Positions 14,423 to 22,420 of a stretch of 33,660 bases of DNA are shown here, in pieces. The position numbers and the translations under genes are program-made. How positions within the stretch are numbered: position 1 is the stretch's first letter; every line of letters starts with the position of its first letter. The stretch is from QFOX01 sp044237845 (GTDB lineage Bacteria; Pseudomonadota; Alphaproteobacteria; Rickettsiales; UBA3002): positions 1-33,660 of the forward strand of contig JBIIEL010000020.1 in assembly GCA_044237845.1 (NCBI GenBank), read 5' to 3'. The notes beneath the pieces were generated by a model. That model saw nothing but the letters and a program-made list of their open reading frames with translations. It searched no databases and had not been told where the DNA came from.

Positions 14423-16095
14423 CCCTTCGCCTTCTCCTCCTCCACCAGCACGCGCTTCAAAATCTTGCCGATATTATTCTTCGGCAGTTCGCTTCTGAAC
14501 TCGAACGCGTGCGGCACGGCATAGGCGGAGATGTTGCCCTTGATATATTCCTTGAGTGCCGCCTCGTCGAGCGTCTGCCCCTCGCGCAGCACCACATAGG
14601 CCTTGATCATCTGCCCGCGCGTCGGGTGCTCGAGCCCCACCACCGCGCATTCGAGCACCGCCGGGTGGGCATAGATCACCTCCTCCACATTGCGCGGATA
14701 AACCTTATATCCGCCGACGATAATCATCTCCTTGCTGCGGCCGACGATATAAAAATACCCGTCCGCATCCATCCGCCCGAGATCACCCGTATGCAGCCGC
14801 CCGTTGCGAATCACGTTGTCGGTTTCGTCCGGCCGGTTGAGGTAGCCCGCCATCACCTGCGGGCCGCGCACGCACACCTCGCCAATCTCGCCGATGGGCA
14901 TGGGTGTATCGTGATCCTCGCTGTCGATGATCTCCATCGTCGTGCCGGGGAAGGGCTGGCCGATCGAGCCTGCCTTCCCGCCGCCCTGCAAGGGGTTGCA
15001 GCTGACGACGGGTGAGGTTTCGGTGAGGCCGTAGCCCTCCACCAGCGCGCAGCCGGTCAGTTTCTCGAATTTCTCTTTCACATCCACCGGCAACGGGCCA
15101 CCACCGCTGATGCACATCTTGATGCTCGACAGGTCGTATTTATCCAAGTTGCGCGCGTTGTTGATGGTCGCATAGAGCGTGCTCACGCCGGGCATAATGG
15201 TCGGCTTCTTGTCGTTGATGTCGGCGAGCACATGCTTCAAGTCGAACTTGGGGTGGATGATGATGGTATAGCCGCTCGCGATGGCAAGGTTCAGCGCCAC
15301 CGTCATCGAGAACACATGGAAGAACGGGATCACCGCCAGCATGGTTTCACGGCCCGGCTCCAACCCCACCATCCAGCTTCGGCATTGCAGCGTGTTGATG
15401 TAGAGGTTGCTATGCGTCAGCATCGCGCCTTTAGGCACACCCGTGGTGCCACCGGTATATTGCAGCACCGCGATATGGCTATCGGGCAGAATGTTCGGGC
15501 TCACCACCTCTGGTGGGTTCTCCAGCATCTCATTCAGCGTAATATGGTAGCTGTCCTTCGGCGCGTTAAAAATATCCTTCTGCTTGGCGGCCACGAACAG
15601 GGCGCGTTTGGTCATCGGCATCGCCTCGGCAAAGTTACAGATGATGACTTTGCGTAGCGAACTATTGCCGATAAATGGCGTCAGCTTGCCATAGGTCACG
15701 GTGAGGTTCACCGTCACCATCACCTCCACATGCGCGTCTTTCAGCTGATATTCAATCTCGTGATGCGAGTAGAGCGGGTTGAAATTGACCAGCGTCGCAC
15801 CCACTTTCAGCGCGGCGTAATAGCACATCACATATTGCGGGCAGTTGGGCATGAAGAGGCCGACGCGGGTGCCGCGCCCTATGCCAATTTTCTGCATCCC
15901 CGCCGCAATGGAATCGACCATCTCGCCGAGGCGTTTATACGTGTATGTCTTGCCGAAAAAATCGAGCGCGATGTTCTCCGGCCACTGCGCCACCGCCTCG
16001 TCGAGCAGCGTGTAGAGCGGTTTGCCGTGAAACGTCTCATGCCAGCGCAGCCCTGCGGGATAATGGGTTTCCCATGGGTATGGCTGGTCGGTCAT
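14419..16095 (-). CDS. fadD: Long-chain fatty-acid-CoA ligase FadD
   Basis: Activates fatty acids to acyl-CoA with ATP, for beta-oxidation or lipid recycling. The 558 aa match FadD. The AMP-binding P-loop-like motif YTGGTTGVPKGAMLTHSN, GYGLTETSPVVSCNP, the hinge/adenylate block GYFYIVGRSKEMIIVGGYKV-YPRNVEEVI and the catalytic Lys in LPKNNIGKILKRVL are intact. The N-terminus MTDQPYPWETHYPAGLRW is typical. It is transcribed alone, away from the FNR gene, and its 3' end meets the caspase-like gene with a 4-bp overlap. Confidence 0.95.
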   Translation of the reverse strand: MTDQPYPWETHYPAGLRWHETFHGKPLYTLLDEAVAQWPENIALDFFGKTYTYKRLGEMVDSIAAGMQKIGIGRGTRVGLFMPNCPQYVMCYYAALKVGATLVNFNPLYSHHEIEYQLKDAHVEVMVTVNLTVTYGKLTPFIGNSSLRKVIICNFAEAMPMTKRALFVAAKQKDIFNAPKDSYHITLNEMLENPPEVVSPNILPDSHIAVLQYTGGTTGVPKGAMLTHSNLYINTLQCRSWMVGLEPGRETMLAVIPFFHVFSMTVALNLAIASGYTIIIHPKFDLKHVLADINDKKPTIMPGVSTLYATINNARNLDKYDLSSIKMCISGGGPLPVDVKEKFEKLTGCALVEGYGLTETSPVVSCNPLQGGGKAGSIGQPFPGTTMEIIDSEDHDTPMPIGEIGEVCVRGPQVMAGYLNRPDETDNVIRNGRLHTGDLGRMDADGYFYIVGRSKEMIIVGGYKVYPRNVEEVIYAHPAVLECAVVGLEHPTRGQMIKAYVVLREGQTLDEAALKEYIKGNISAYAVPHAFEFRSELPKNNIGKILKRVLVEEEKAKG

Positions 16096-16157
16096 GCGGC
16101 GTCTCCATCGCTTTCTGCTTGTCTAATCACGATGCGTGTTTTATTCACGTTTGTCAA

Positions 16158-17186
16158 ATGACTGTCTCGCAGAGCAACAAAGTAATCTCCACCGATGTCG
16201 CCGTGATTGGCGCCGGACCCGTTGGCCTGTTCGCGGTGTTTGAACTGGGTATGCTTAAAATGAAATCCGTCGTCATCGACGCCCTGCCCGCGCTGGGCGG
16301 CCAATGCACGGCGCTTTACCCCGAAAAACCCATCTACGACATCCCCGCCTACCCGAGCGTAGACGGCGCGGAACTGATCAAAAACCTCGAAGCCCAGGCC
16401 GCCCCGTTCGACCCCCACTACGTGCTGGGCGAGCAAGTGGTGAAGCTGGAAAAACAGCCTTCGGGTGGTTGGCATTTAGCTACGGATAAGGGCACGATGA
16501 TCGAGGCAAAAGCCGTCATCATCGCCGCCGGCTGCGGTGCGTTCGGGCCCAACCGCCCACCGCTTGCAGGCATCGAGCAATACGAAAATACTAGCGTCCA
16601 CTACATGGTCGCCCGCCGCGAGGATTTCCGAGGCAAGCGCCTCGTCATCGCCGGTGGCGGCGATTCCGCGGTGGACTGGGCGGTGTCGCTGGCCGAAGTT
16701 GCCGAGAAAATCTACGTCGTGCATCGCCGCGACAAATTCCGCGCCGCGCCGGAGATGGTCAGCAAAATGCAGTCCCTTGCAGGGACGGGCAAGATTGAGA
16801 TGGTGGTTCCCTACCAGCTCGAAGCGCTTGAGGGCGACGGCAAGGCACTCTCCGCCGTGACCGTAAAAAATATGGATGGCACAATTCGCTCGCTCGATGC
16901 GCAGCATCTGCTCGCGTTTTTCGGCCTGTCGATGGAGCTGGGGCCGCTGGCCGACTGGGGGCTCGCGCTCGACACCAACCGCATTACCGTCGCCCATGGC
17001 ACCTGCGAAACCAGCGCCGGGGGCATCTATGCGATTGGCGACATCGCCACCTATCCGCACAAGCTGAAGCTTATTCTCTGCGGCTTTGCCGAGGCCGCCC
17101 ACGCTGCCCACGCCATTTACAACCGCCTCAACCCAGATACCCCGCTGCATTTTGAATATTCCACCAGCAAAGGCGTTCCGGCATGA
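16158..17186 (+). CDS. Ferredoxin-NADP(+) reductase, thioredoxin-reductase-like
   Basis: A flavoenzyme that exchanges electrons between NADPH and ferredoxin (the FNR type related to TrxB but lacking its CxxC). The 342 aa fit. Seen: FAD-binding GAGPVGLFAVFELG; YDIPAYPSVDGAELI; NADPH-binding GGGDSAVDWAVSLAEVA followed by VVHRRDKFRAAP; and C-terminal AIGDIATYPHKLKLI with GFAEAAHAAHAIYNRL. The start is ATG 16158 (MTVSQSNKV); upstream in-frame codons to 15945 lie antisense to fadD and are not conserved-looking. Ribosome site weak. Its stop overlaps the folD start in ATGA, so the two are probably co-translated; FolD needs an NADP pool, which may explain the pairing. Confidence 0.92.
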   Translation: MTVSQSNKVISTDVAVIGAGPVGLFAVFELGMLKMKSVVIDALPALGGQCTALYPEKPIYDIPAYPSVDGAELIKNLEAQAAPFDPHYVLGEQVVKLEKQPSGGWHLATDKGTMIEAKAVIIAAGCGAFGPNRPPLAGIEQYENTSVHYMVARREDFRGKRLVIAGGGDSAVDWAVSLAEVAEKIYVVHRRDKFRAAPEMVSKMQSLAGTGKIEMVVPYQLEALEGDGKALSAVTVKNMDGTIRSLDAQHLLAFFGLSMELGPLADWGLALDTNRITVAHGTCETSAGGIYAIGDIATYPHKLKLILCGFAEAAHAAHAIYNRLNPDTPLHFEYSTSKGVPA

Positions 17187-18085
17187 CCGCCGCCAAGCTG
17201 ATCGACGGCAAAGCCATCGCCGCCACACTGCGGGCGAGCATCACCCAAGCGGTGACCGACCTCAAAGCCAAACACCACCTCACCCCCGGCCTCGCCGTCA
17301 TCCTGGTGGGGGACGACCCGGCCAGCGCCGTTTATGTCCGCAACAAAGGCAAAGCCTGCCGCGAAGCGGGCATCACCTCGTTCGAAACCATCCTCCCCGC
17401 CACCACCACACAGGAAACGCTACTCGCCGAAATCGCGCGCCTCAATGCGGATGCGTCGGTACACGGCATCCTCGTGCAGCTGCCCCTGCCCGCCCATCTC
17501 GATGCCGATGCCGTCATCAACGCCATCGACCCGGCAAAGGATGTCGACGGCTTTCACGTCATCAACGCGGGTCGCCTCGCCGTCGGCCAGCCCGGCCTCG
17601 TGCCCTGCACGCCCTACGGGTGCCTGCTGCTACTCAAACACGCACTCGGCGATAATCTCGCAGGTAAGCACGCCGTCATTCTTGGCCGCAGCAACATCGT
17701 CGGCAAGCCGATGGCGCAACTGCTGCTGCGCGAATCCTGCACCGTCACCATTTGCCATTCACGTACCGAGTTCCTCTCGCAGGAAGTACGCCGCGGCGAC
17801 ATTCTCATCGCCGCCATCGGCAAACCAAAATTCGTCAAAGGCGCCTGGATCAAACCCGGCGCCACGGTCATTGATGTGGGAATAAACCGGCAGGCTTCGC
17901 CTGCAGGCGAAGCGAATGCCTCCGGCGGCACGCTGGTCGGTGACGTCGATTTCAAAGCGGCGCAGGAATTCGCAAAGTTCATCACCCCCGTACCTGGCGG
18001 TGTCGGCCCCATGACCATCGCCTGCCTGCTGCGCAACACGCTGCAAGCCGCCTGCGCCATCCACGGCGTGGCATTTACGCTTTAG
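17183..18085 (+). CDS. folD: Bifunctional methylene-THF dehydrogenase/cyclohydrolase FolD
   Basis: Interconverts 5,10-methylene-THF and 10-formyl-THF with NADP. The 300 aa carry the catalytic Y-x3-K in VYVRNKGKACREAGI, LVQLPLPAHLDADAVINAID, DVDGFHVINAG, PCTPYGCLLLL, the NADP-binding GRSNIVGKPMAQLLL and the C-terminal PVPGGVGPMTIACLL. Slightly long: a hairpin at 17894-17913 adds about a dozen residues (QASPAGEANASG) between DVGINR and LVGDVDF, where normal FolD has only a few. It starts in a 4-bp overlap with FNR and ends with an 11-bp overlap of the convergent rhodanese gene. Confidence 0.96.
   Translation: MTAAKLIDGKAIAATLRASITQAVTDLKAKHHLTPGLAVILVGDDPASAVYVRNKGKACREAGITSFETILPATTTQETLLAEIARLNADASVHGILVQLPLPAHLDADAVINAIDPAKDVDGFHVINAGRLAVGQPGLVPCTPYGCLLLLKHALGDNLAGKHAVILGRSNIVGKPMAQLLLRESCTVTICHSRTEFLSQEVRRGDILIAAIGKPKFVKGAWIKPGATVIDVGINRQASPAGEANASGGTLVGDVDFKAAQEFAKFITPVPGGVGPMTIACLLRNTLQAACAIHGVAFTL
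17894..17913. repeat. Perfect 20-bp palindrome inside folD
   Basis: GCTTCGCCTGCAGGCGAAGC is an uninterrupted palindrome located in frame within folD, in a surface loop between DVGINR and LVGDVDF. It is probably the core of a small inserted repeat, comparable with the mutY inserts. Confidence 0.75.
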
Positions 18086-18602
18086 ATTGGTTCCACGGCA
18101 TTTTTGCCATCACACGCGCCAGCCCACAGAAACCGGTGAGCCCTGCCACCGTCAGCCCCATGCCAATAGCACCGGTAAGCAAAAACCAATTGGGCGTGAA
18201 CCATCCACCCAACAAGCTTCCCGCCAGTAGTATCAGGCCAATGGCCAGCTGCACTTGCCTGTCGAGCGGAAGAAATGCCTTGCCCGAGGAAAGAACGTTA
18301 AGCCCGGCAGCGTTCCAGGCTTCAATCCCCCCTTCGAGGTTGTAGATATCGAGGCTAGGGTCTTCCGCCAGCAGCTTCTCACAGGCCGAACCGCCGCGCC
18401 CACCTTTGCGGCAGTGAATCACGAGCTTCTTCCCAGCGCATGGCGGCAGGCTGGATGTGCATATGCTCCCCAGAGGCAGCAACGTCGCGCCCTGAATATT
18501 TTCCGCGGCATGTTCGGCAGGCTCACGCACGTCGACCAACACCGCCTCACCGTTGTCCAGCCAGCATTTCAGCGTCTTTACATCGACAATCTTAAGCGCC
18601 AT
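18075..18602 (-). CDS. Rhodanese-DUF2892 membrane sulfurtransferase (YgaP-like)
   Basis: An N-terminal rhodanese domain (residues 1-105; VLVDVREPAEH and the active loop CRKGGRG at Cys64) carries sulfane sulfur as a persulfide. A C-terminal DUF2892 membrane hairpin follows (helices about 117-134 and 139-158). The architecture and length (175 aa) are those of E. coli YgaP, with the active site facing the cytoplasm. It starts 27 bp after the arsR-type regulator on the same strand, forming a two-gene operon. GGAGTAACTAACAT gives a good ribosome site. Likely role: handling sulfane sulfur or H2S stress under the ArsR regulator. Confidence 0.9.
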   Translation of the reverse strand: MALKIVDVKTLKCWLDNGEAVLVDVREPAEHAAENIQGATLLPLGSICTSSLPPCAGKKLVIHCRKGGRGGSACEKLLAEDPSLDIYNLEGGIEAWNAAGLNVLSSGKAFLPLDRQVQLAIGLILLAGSLLGGWFTPNWFLLTGAIGMGLTVAGLTGFCGLARVMAKMPWNQSKA

Positions 18603-18629
18603 ATGTTAGTTACTCCTAAATTAATTGGC

Positions 18630-18947
18630 CTACTTCTGGCAGTAAATAAGATGCAGCACCGAAAGCAAAGCCTGCGCCTCCATGCTACAAACGCGGTAAT
18701 AGACCATCACTCCGCGCTTGTCCGATTCCACCAACCCAGCAGCCTTCAGCCGCGCGAGGTGCTGCGACAACGCAGACTGTGATAAACCAATATTTTCTGC
18801 AAGTTCTCCCACAGCTCTTTCGCCCACAACAAGATGGCAGAGCACCATCAGTCGGTTGGCGTTGGCAAGATGCTTCAGCAGCGACTCCGCCGCCGCTGCG
18901 TTCTTTTGCATCTGTTTTAGAGAGAGGGTGTTATTGGCATTCTTCAT
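18630..18947 (-). CDS. ArsR-family repressor, BigR/SqrR-like
   Basis: A 105-aa winged-helix dimer repressor. The recognition helix region reads LSQSALSQHLARLKAAGLV, followed by the wing SDKRGVMVYYRV. Cys37 (VLCHL) and Cys103 (LIYCQ) sit where BigR/YgaV/SqrR carry the two thiols that form a di- or polysulfide on sensing reactive sulfur; an extra Cys87 is present. The classic ArsR metal site is absent. The neighbourhood (rhodanese downstream, AhpD-like and DUF2892 divergent) supports a sulfur-sensing role. The family call is firm; the ligand is inferred. Confidence 0.88.
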   Translation of the reverse strand: MKNANNTLSLKQMQKNAAAAESLLKHLANANRLMVLCHLVVGERAVGELAENIGLSQSALSQHLARLKAAGLVESDKRGVMVYYRVCSMEAQALLSVLHLIYCQK

Positions 18948-18948
18948 A

Positions 18949-18976
18949 TTGACAATCTATTAGAAGTTGCTAACGT
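18949..18976 (+). promoter_or_regulatory. Promoter and candidate ArsR operator for AhpD gene
   Basis: TTGACA (18949-18954), a 16-base spacer and TAACGT (18971-18976). The inverted repeat TTAG-aagttg-CTAA (18960-18973) lies between and over these boxes, the classic place for a repressor. It is also 12 bases upstream of the regulator's own ATG, so it could autoregulate both sides. The arms are short. Confidence 0.45.
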
Positions 18977-19009
18977 AGTCAAGCGAATCATTCACTTCAA
19001 GAGGCTTCT

Positions 19010-19366
19010 ATGACCAAATCCTACCCCGACATTACCAAACGCATCAGCAGCAACATGAAAACGCTGCGCAAGGACATCGCCGACACCATGCAAGGCTTCT
19101 CGGCCATGGCGCAGGCAGCCACGAAAGACGGCGCGCTAGACAAAAAAACGAAGGAGTTTATTGCGCTCGCCATTGGTGTTTCCACCCGTTGCGATGGCTG
19201 TATTGGTTTCCACAGCGAAGCGCTGGTGAAACTGGGTGCCAGCCGCGAGGAATTCGAAGAAGTGCTGGGCATGGCCGTATACATGGGGGGCGGCCCTTCG
19301 CTTATGTATGCCGCAGATGCCATGCTGGCCTACGAACAATTCAAAGCCCTTTCTCAACCTGCGTAA
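19010..19366 (+). CDS. AhpD-like carboxymuconolactone decarboxylase family protein
   Basis: A 118-aa all-helical protein of the AhpD/CMD superfamily. The redox motif CDGCIGFH (Cys61, Cys64; C-x2-C-x3-H) is typical of AhpD-like thiol oxidoreductases. GVSTR, EEFEEVLGMAVYMGGGPSLMYA and the terminal AYEQF block match the small AhpD-like family rather than the decarboxylase. The ATG at 19010 has AAGAGG 5-6 bases upstream. It is divergent from the ArsR-type repressor, followed 14 bp later by the DUF2892 gene, and probably serves thiol or persulfide stress. Confidence 0.88.
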   Translation: MTKSYPDITKRISSNMKTLRKDIADTMQGFSAMAQAATKDGALDKKTKEFIALAIGVSTRCDGCIGFHSEALVKLGASREEFEEVLGMAVYMGGGPSLMYAADAMLAYEQFKALSQPA

Positions 19367-19380
19367 CCAAGGAGAATATC

Positions 19381-19563
19381 ATGAAATGCAATATTGGAAA
19401 AACCGATCGCTCCCTACGGATGCTGGTCGGACTGGCGCTCATTGCCTATGGCCTTGCCACCGGCAGCCTGCTGGGGCTGGTTGGTTTTGTACCCCTCATC
19501 ACCGGCTATATTCGCTGGTGCCCGGTATATGTACCTTTGAAAATCTCGACGGATAAACAGTAA
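19381..19563 (+). CDS. Small DUF2892 (YgaP-type) membrane protein
   Basis: A 60-aa protein starting MKCNIGKTDRSLRMLVGLAL. N-terminal K-x-N-x-G-x2-DR-x2-R is the DUF2892 signature, and two hydrophobic helices follow (about 15-28 and 31-45). The ending is CPVYVPLKIST, with a Cys in the inter-helix or exit region. The ATG at 19381 has AAGGAG 5 bases upstream. It is the free-standing equivalent of the C-terminal half of the rhodanese protein at 18075-18602. It lies in an operon with the AhpD-like gene. Confidence 0.85.
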   Translation: MKCNIGKTDRSLRMLVGLALIAYGLATGSLLGLVGFVPLITGYIRWCPVYVPLKISTDKQ

Positions 19564-19587
19564 CCACGAGTCGCATCACAAAGAACA

Positions 19588-19618
19588 CAAAAAAGGGGCG
19601 GCTAAAAGCCGCCCCTTA
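19588..19618 (-). terminator. Intrinsic terminator between DUF2892 and OmpA-like genes
   Basis: AAGGGGCGGCT (19593-19603) pairs with AGCCGCCCCTT (19606-19616). The long A-run before it (19588-19594) gives a T-tract on the - strand, so it terminates the OmpA-like gene. On the + strand only a weak T-rich stretch follows. Confidence 0.85.
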
Positions 19619-19650
19619 ATTCTTACACGATGCAAGTTGATTCGAGAGTA

Positions 19651-20202
19651 TTACTCTACGATTTCAACTTCCACGCGGCGGTCCTGCCAGAGGCAAGCGC
19701 GCAGTGCTGCACCGGTTTTACCTTCGCAATCCGATACCGACGAGGTCTCGCCGAGGCCACGGATTTCCGCGTTGCCGTTTACTTTGATACCTTTGTTACG
19801 CAGGTATGCAGCAACGGTGTTTGCACGCTTCATGCTGAGTTTGTCGTTATAGCCTTCGCTACCGATTTCATCTGCGAAGCCAACGATTCTTACAGCCGAT
19901 ACGTTGTCCGACTTGAGGGACTTAGCAAGGATGTTGAGTTCGTTCTTCTCTTTTTTGCTGAGAGCCGAAGAGTTGAAGCCGAAGTAAACGGTACGCAGTT
20001 CCGAAGCCGAAATTGCCTTGCCGCCTTTACATTCGTTGGTCGTTGCTTCCCATTTGGTCACAACGCAGTCACCCTGACGGTCAACCACAACGTTCCCGTT
20101 GGTGCTGTGAACTACTTTTTCGTTTGCTGCTGCGTGAGCCGATGCGGCGAGGAGCAGCGCACCAGCGGCTGCCAGAATCGTCGATGTCTTGAAGTTTTTC
20201 AT
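19651..20202 (-). CDS. OmpA-family peptidoglycan-binding protein
   Basis: 183 aa. A Sec signal peptide (1-24, ...LLLAASAHA, cut before AANEK) is followed by a ~50-residue linker. The OmpA C-terminal domain (about 70-183) starts VYFGFNSSAL, and FADEIGSEGYNDKLSMKRAN carries the Asp and Arg that hold diaminopimelate in peptidoglycan. Four Cys residues in the mature part could form disulfides. It lacks a beta-barrel and a lipobox, so it is a periplasmic or secreted wall-binding protein. AAGGAA lies 8 bases before the ATG. The gene is monocistronic with its own terminator. Confidence 0.92.
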   Translation of the reverse strand: MKNFKTSTILAAAGALLLAASAHAAANEKVVHSTNGNVVVDRQGDCVVTKWEATTNECKGGKAISASELRTVYFGFNSSALSKKEKNELNILAKSLKSDNVSAVRIVGFADEIGSEGYNDKLSMKRANTVAAYLRNKGIKVNGNAEIRGLGETSSVSDCEGKTGAALRACLWQDRRVEVEIVE

Positions 20203-20404
20203 GATGAGTTCCTTAAGCTAGTATGTGTTGATCGCTACATCGTACCCGCGCGCGAGACAATGCATCGGCACATCCCTGTCAAAAAGCCCTGGGCAATGCA
20301 AATGTTCTGTTGCCATTTTAGCACGACAGCCCCGCAATAGCCCGGACTGTGGCATAGTTGCAACAGACGTGGGGCGGCCTCTCCCCCCATATAACCATCT
20401 GATA

Positions 20405-21376
20405 TTAATTATTTTTAGCGATAGCGCGGCGGTAATCCGCCACATTCTCGTTATGCTCGGCGAGCGTGGCCGCAAAACGATGCCCGCCCGTGCCGGTGGC
20501 CACAAAATAGAGTGCGTCCGTCGCCGCGGGGTTAAGCGTGGCCTCAATCGACTTGCGGCCGGGGTTGCAGATGGGGGTCGGCGGCAAGCCTTTGCGCGTA
20601 TACGTATTATACGGCGTGTCGCGGCGCAAATCCACCCTGGTCAACGCCCGCGTCATCGCCGCGCCGCCTTGCGCCACCACCACGCCATAGGCGACGGACG
20701 GGTCGGTCTGTAGCGGCATGCCGAGGCGCAGGCGGTTCGTGAACACCCCGGCTACCAGCGCGCGTTCGTCGCCCACACCGGTTTCCTTTTCGACGATGGA
20801 GGCCAGAATCAGCGCCTCCTCCGGCGTGGTGACGGGCAGGTTCGGCGAGCGAGTCTCCCACAGTTTCGCGAGCAGTTCGCTTTGCGCCTTCTGCATCCGC
20901 GCCAGCACGGCCGCGCGCGGCTCATCCCGCGCGAAATGCATCGTGTCGGGGAAGGCCGATCCCTCCGCAATCACCGCCGGAAGCTCGCCTGTAAGCAGCG
21001 GTTCGGCCATTAGCGCCGCGCGCAGCTGATAGACATTCCAGCCCTCCGGAATCGTCAGCTTATGCACCACCACCTCGCCTCGGGTGATTTTGCCGATGAT
21101 CTGCGCCGGGGTCGTTCCCGCTTCAAACAGATACTCCCCCGCCTTCAGTTTTCGGCTCGCGCCGGAGCCATAGATTGGCACCATCAGCATCAGCGGCGGT
21201 GGGGTGAGCTCCGCTTCATGCAGCTGCGCGAGAATCGCCCGCGCGCCGCTACCTGGCTGAATCATAACGGTTTTTTCCATAGGCGCGGTGGCTGTGCGAT
21301 AGACATAGCTACTGCTGGCGACAAAGCCGAAGCCCGCCAGCACCACCCCCACAAGAACCCAAATCACACGCCGCAT
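20405..21376 (-). CDS. mltG: Endolytic transglycosylase MltG (YceG-like)
   Basis: A membrane-anchored lytic transglycosylase that cuts nascent peptidoglycan strands and sets their length. One N-terminal transmembrane helix (about 4-26) is followed by a LysM-like region and a YceG catalytic domain with SIVEKETG (Glu196, equivalent to E. coli Glu218), LQTDPSVAYG, DTPYNTYTRKGLPPTPICNP and LYFVATGTGGH. The start at 21376 (MRRVIWVLVG) gives 323 aa and a normal anchor. The open frame reaches 21493, but those residues are polar and atypical. In related bacteria mltG directly follows fabF; here an opposite-strand orphan gene separates them. Confidence 0.94.
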   Translation of the reverse strand: MRRVIWVLVGVVLAGFGFVASSSYVYRTATAPMEKTVMIQPGSGARAILAQLHEAELTPPPLMLMVPIYGSGASRKLKAGEYLFEAGTTPAQIIGKITRGEVVVHKLTIPEGWNVYQLRAALMAEPLLTGELPAVIAEGSAFPDTMHFARDEPRAAVLARMQKAQSELLAKLWETRSPNLPVTTPEEALILASIVEKETGVGDERALVAGVFTNRLRLGMPLQTDPSVAYGVVVAQGGAAMTRALTRVDLRRDTPYNTYTRKGLPPTPICNPGRKSIEATLNPAATDALYFVATGTGGHRFAATLAEHNENVADYRRAIAKNN

Positions 21377-21420
21377 ACCCCGTTCGTATCGGTGCCCGCC
21401 CACGGATGCAACCGCAAAAA

Positions 21421-21438
21421 TCTTCACAAAACTGTCAT
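21421..21438 (+). promoter_or_regulatory. Partial Pho-box-like sequence
   Basis: TCTTCAC-AAAA-CTGTCAT: the second half is a perfect Pho half-site, and the first keeps only TCAC of the expected CTGTCAY. It lies 32 bases before the likely start of the orphan gene at 21470. No -10 box at the right distance is clear. Listed because a better Pho box stands before another orphan gene at 8655. Confidence 0.3.
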
Positions 21439-21469
21439 AATTCTTGGAGGGAAAAGGGGGTAGGATGTG

Positions 21470-22420
21470 ATGGTTATGGGAAAAAAAGAGCACAAAGACG
21501 GCAAGTCGAAGAAAGCCACGCGCCTGAATCGCGAACTTTATTATCGCCAGGTGCTTAATGCACGTGGCTTGCTAGAGCTTGAAATCAATCTTAACGAAAT
21601 TGACAGCACTACAGAGCAGAGTACCATACGCAAAGGTATATTCGAGGAAACCCTTGCCTATCTTGACATTTCCCAACCGAATGTCGATCCATACCACGTC
21701 ACCATCCGCGTGCCCGATGGCAGCCGCAAAAAGGTACTAAAACTACTACGCGCGCAGCTTGACCCATTGCATGATACCACCGAGACAGATGTCCTCTCGG
21801 AGATTAAGGAGCGCGCCGAGAACCCGAGTCTTGATACTGCAGCAATTTTTCATATCCCCCAAGCGCCCACCGCCCCTGCACAACCCCAAGGCCGCGTGGT
21901 AGAAGAGCCTACCCTCACTGCGGCAACATTATTGCACGCCGTGTTTGCATCTGAGGCAGCAAATAACTGGTGCATAAAAGCTACCGATATAGAGGCCGCC
22001 ACTGACCAACTCCTTGGCTTTCATAAACAGCTTGCGCGCCTTATTAATCCCCAACAGAGCGCGATTGGCAAAAACGTACCAACACGCGAAGCCATCATCG
22101 CATCGCTGCAATCAAACGAAGGGGAGCTCAGCGCCAATATCAGATCTTATGTCGAGCAGCAGATTCACCAAGTATCTGATATTTCTCTCTCTCATAAGGT
22201 GGATGTGCACCCACCCGGCGCCAGTTTGATCGTACTTGGTGGGCAGAATCACGAAAAAAGTTACGATGCAAAACGCGCCGAGGCTTTAGCCAAAGTAATA
22301 GGCATGCTGCTTGACTATAAAGGCGTTACACATAGCGGAAAGTACGTTCACCTTAAAGGCGCTGAACTGGTGCCACTTTTTACATCACTCGGTGCGAACG
22401 AATCGGTAAAATTAGGCTAA
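21470..22420 (+). CDS. Orphan soluble protein between fabF and mltG
   Basis: A protein of about 316 aa that I do not recognise. The N-terminus is strongly basic (GKKEHKDGKSKKATRLNREL). Residues about 20-110 are charged and probably helical (LLELEINLNEIDSTTEQSTI). A Pro/Ala/Gln linker lies at about 125-145 (QAPTAPAQPQGR). The C-terminal half is mixed, with PPGASLIVLGGQNHEKSYDA and VTHSGKYVHLKGAELVPLF. No signal peptide, membrane helix or catalytic motif is evident. The start is one of GTG 21467, ATG 21470 or ATG 21476; a GGGGGTAGG stretch is just upstream. It overlaps the fabF stop by 9 bp tail-to-tail and interrupts a conserved gene order. Codon use looks more A+T-rich than the flanking genes. 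Confidence 0.7.
   Translation: MVMGKKEHKDGKSKKATRLNRELYYRQVLNARGLLELEINLNEIDSTTEQSTIRKGIFEETLAYLDISQPNVDPYHVTIRVPDGSRKKVLKLLRAQLDPLHDTTETDVLSEIKERAENPSLDTAAIFHIPQAPTAPAQPQGRVVEEPTLTAATLLHAVFASEAANNWCIKATDIEAATDQLLGFHKQLARLINPQQSAIGKNVPTREAIIASLQSNEGELSANIRSYVEQQIHQVSDISLSHKVDVHPPGASLIVLGGQNHEKSYDAKRAEALAKVIGMLLDYKGVTHSGKYVHLKGAELVPLFTSLGANESVKLG

Noticed and set aside
16151..16168. Pho-box-like TTGTCAA-ATGA-CTGTCTC at the FNR start
   Set aside because: It overlaps the start codon and matches only five bases per half; probably chance.
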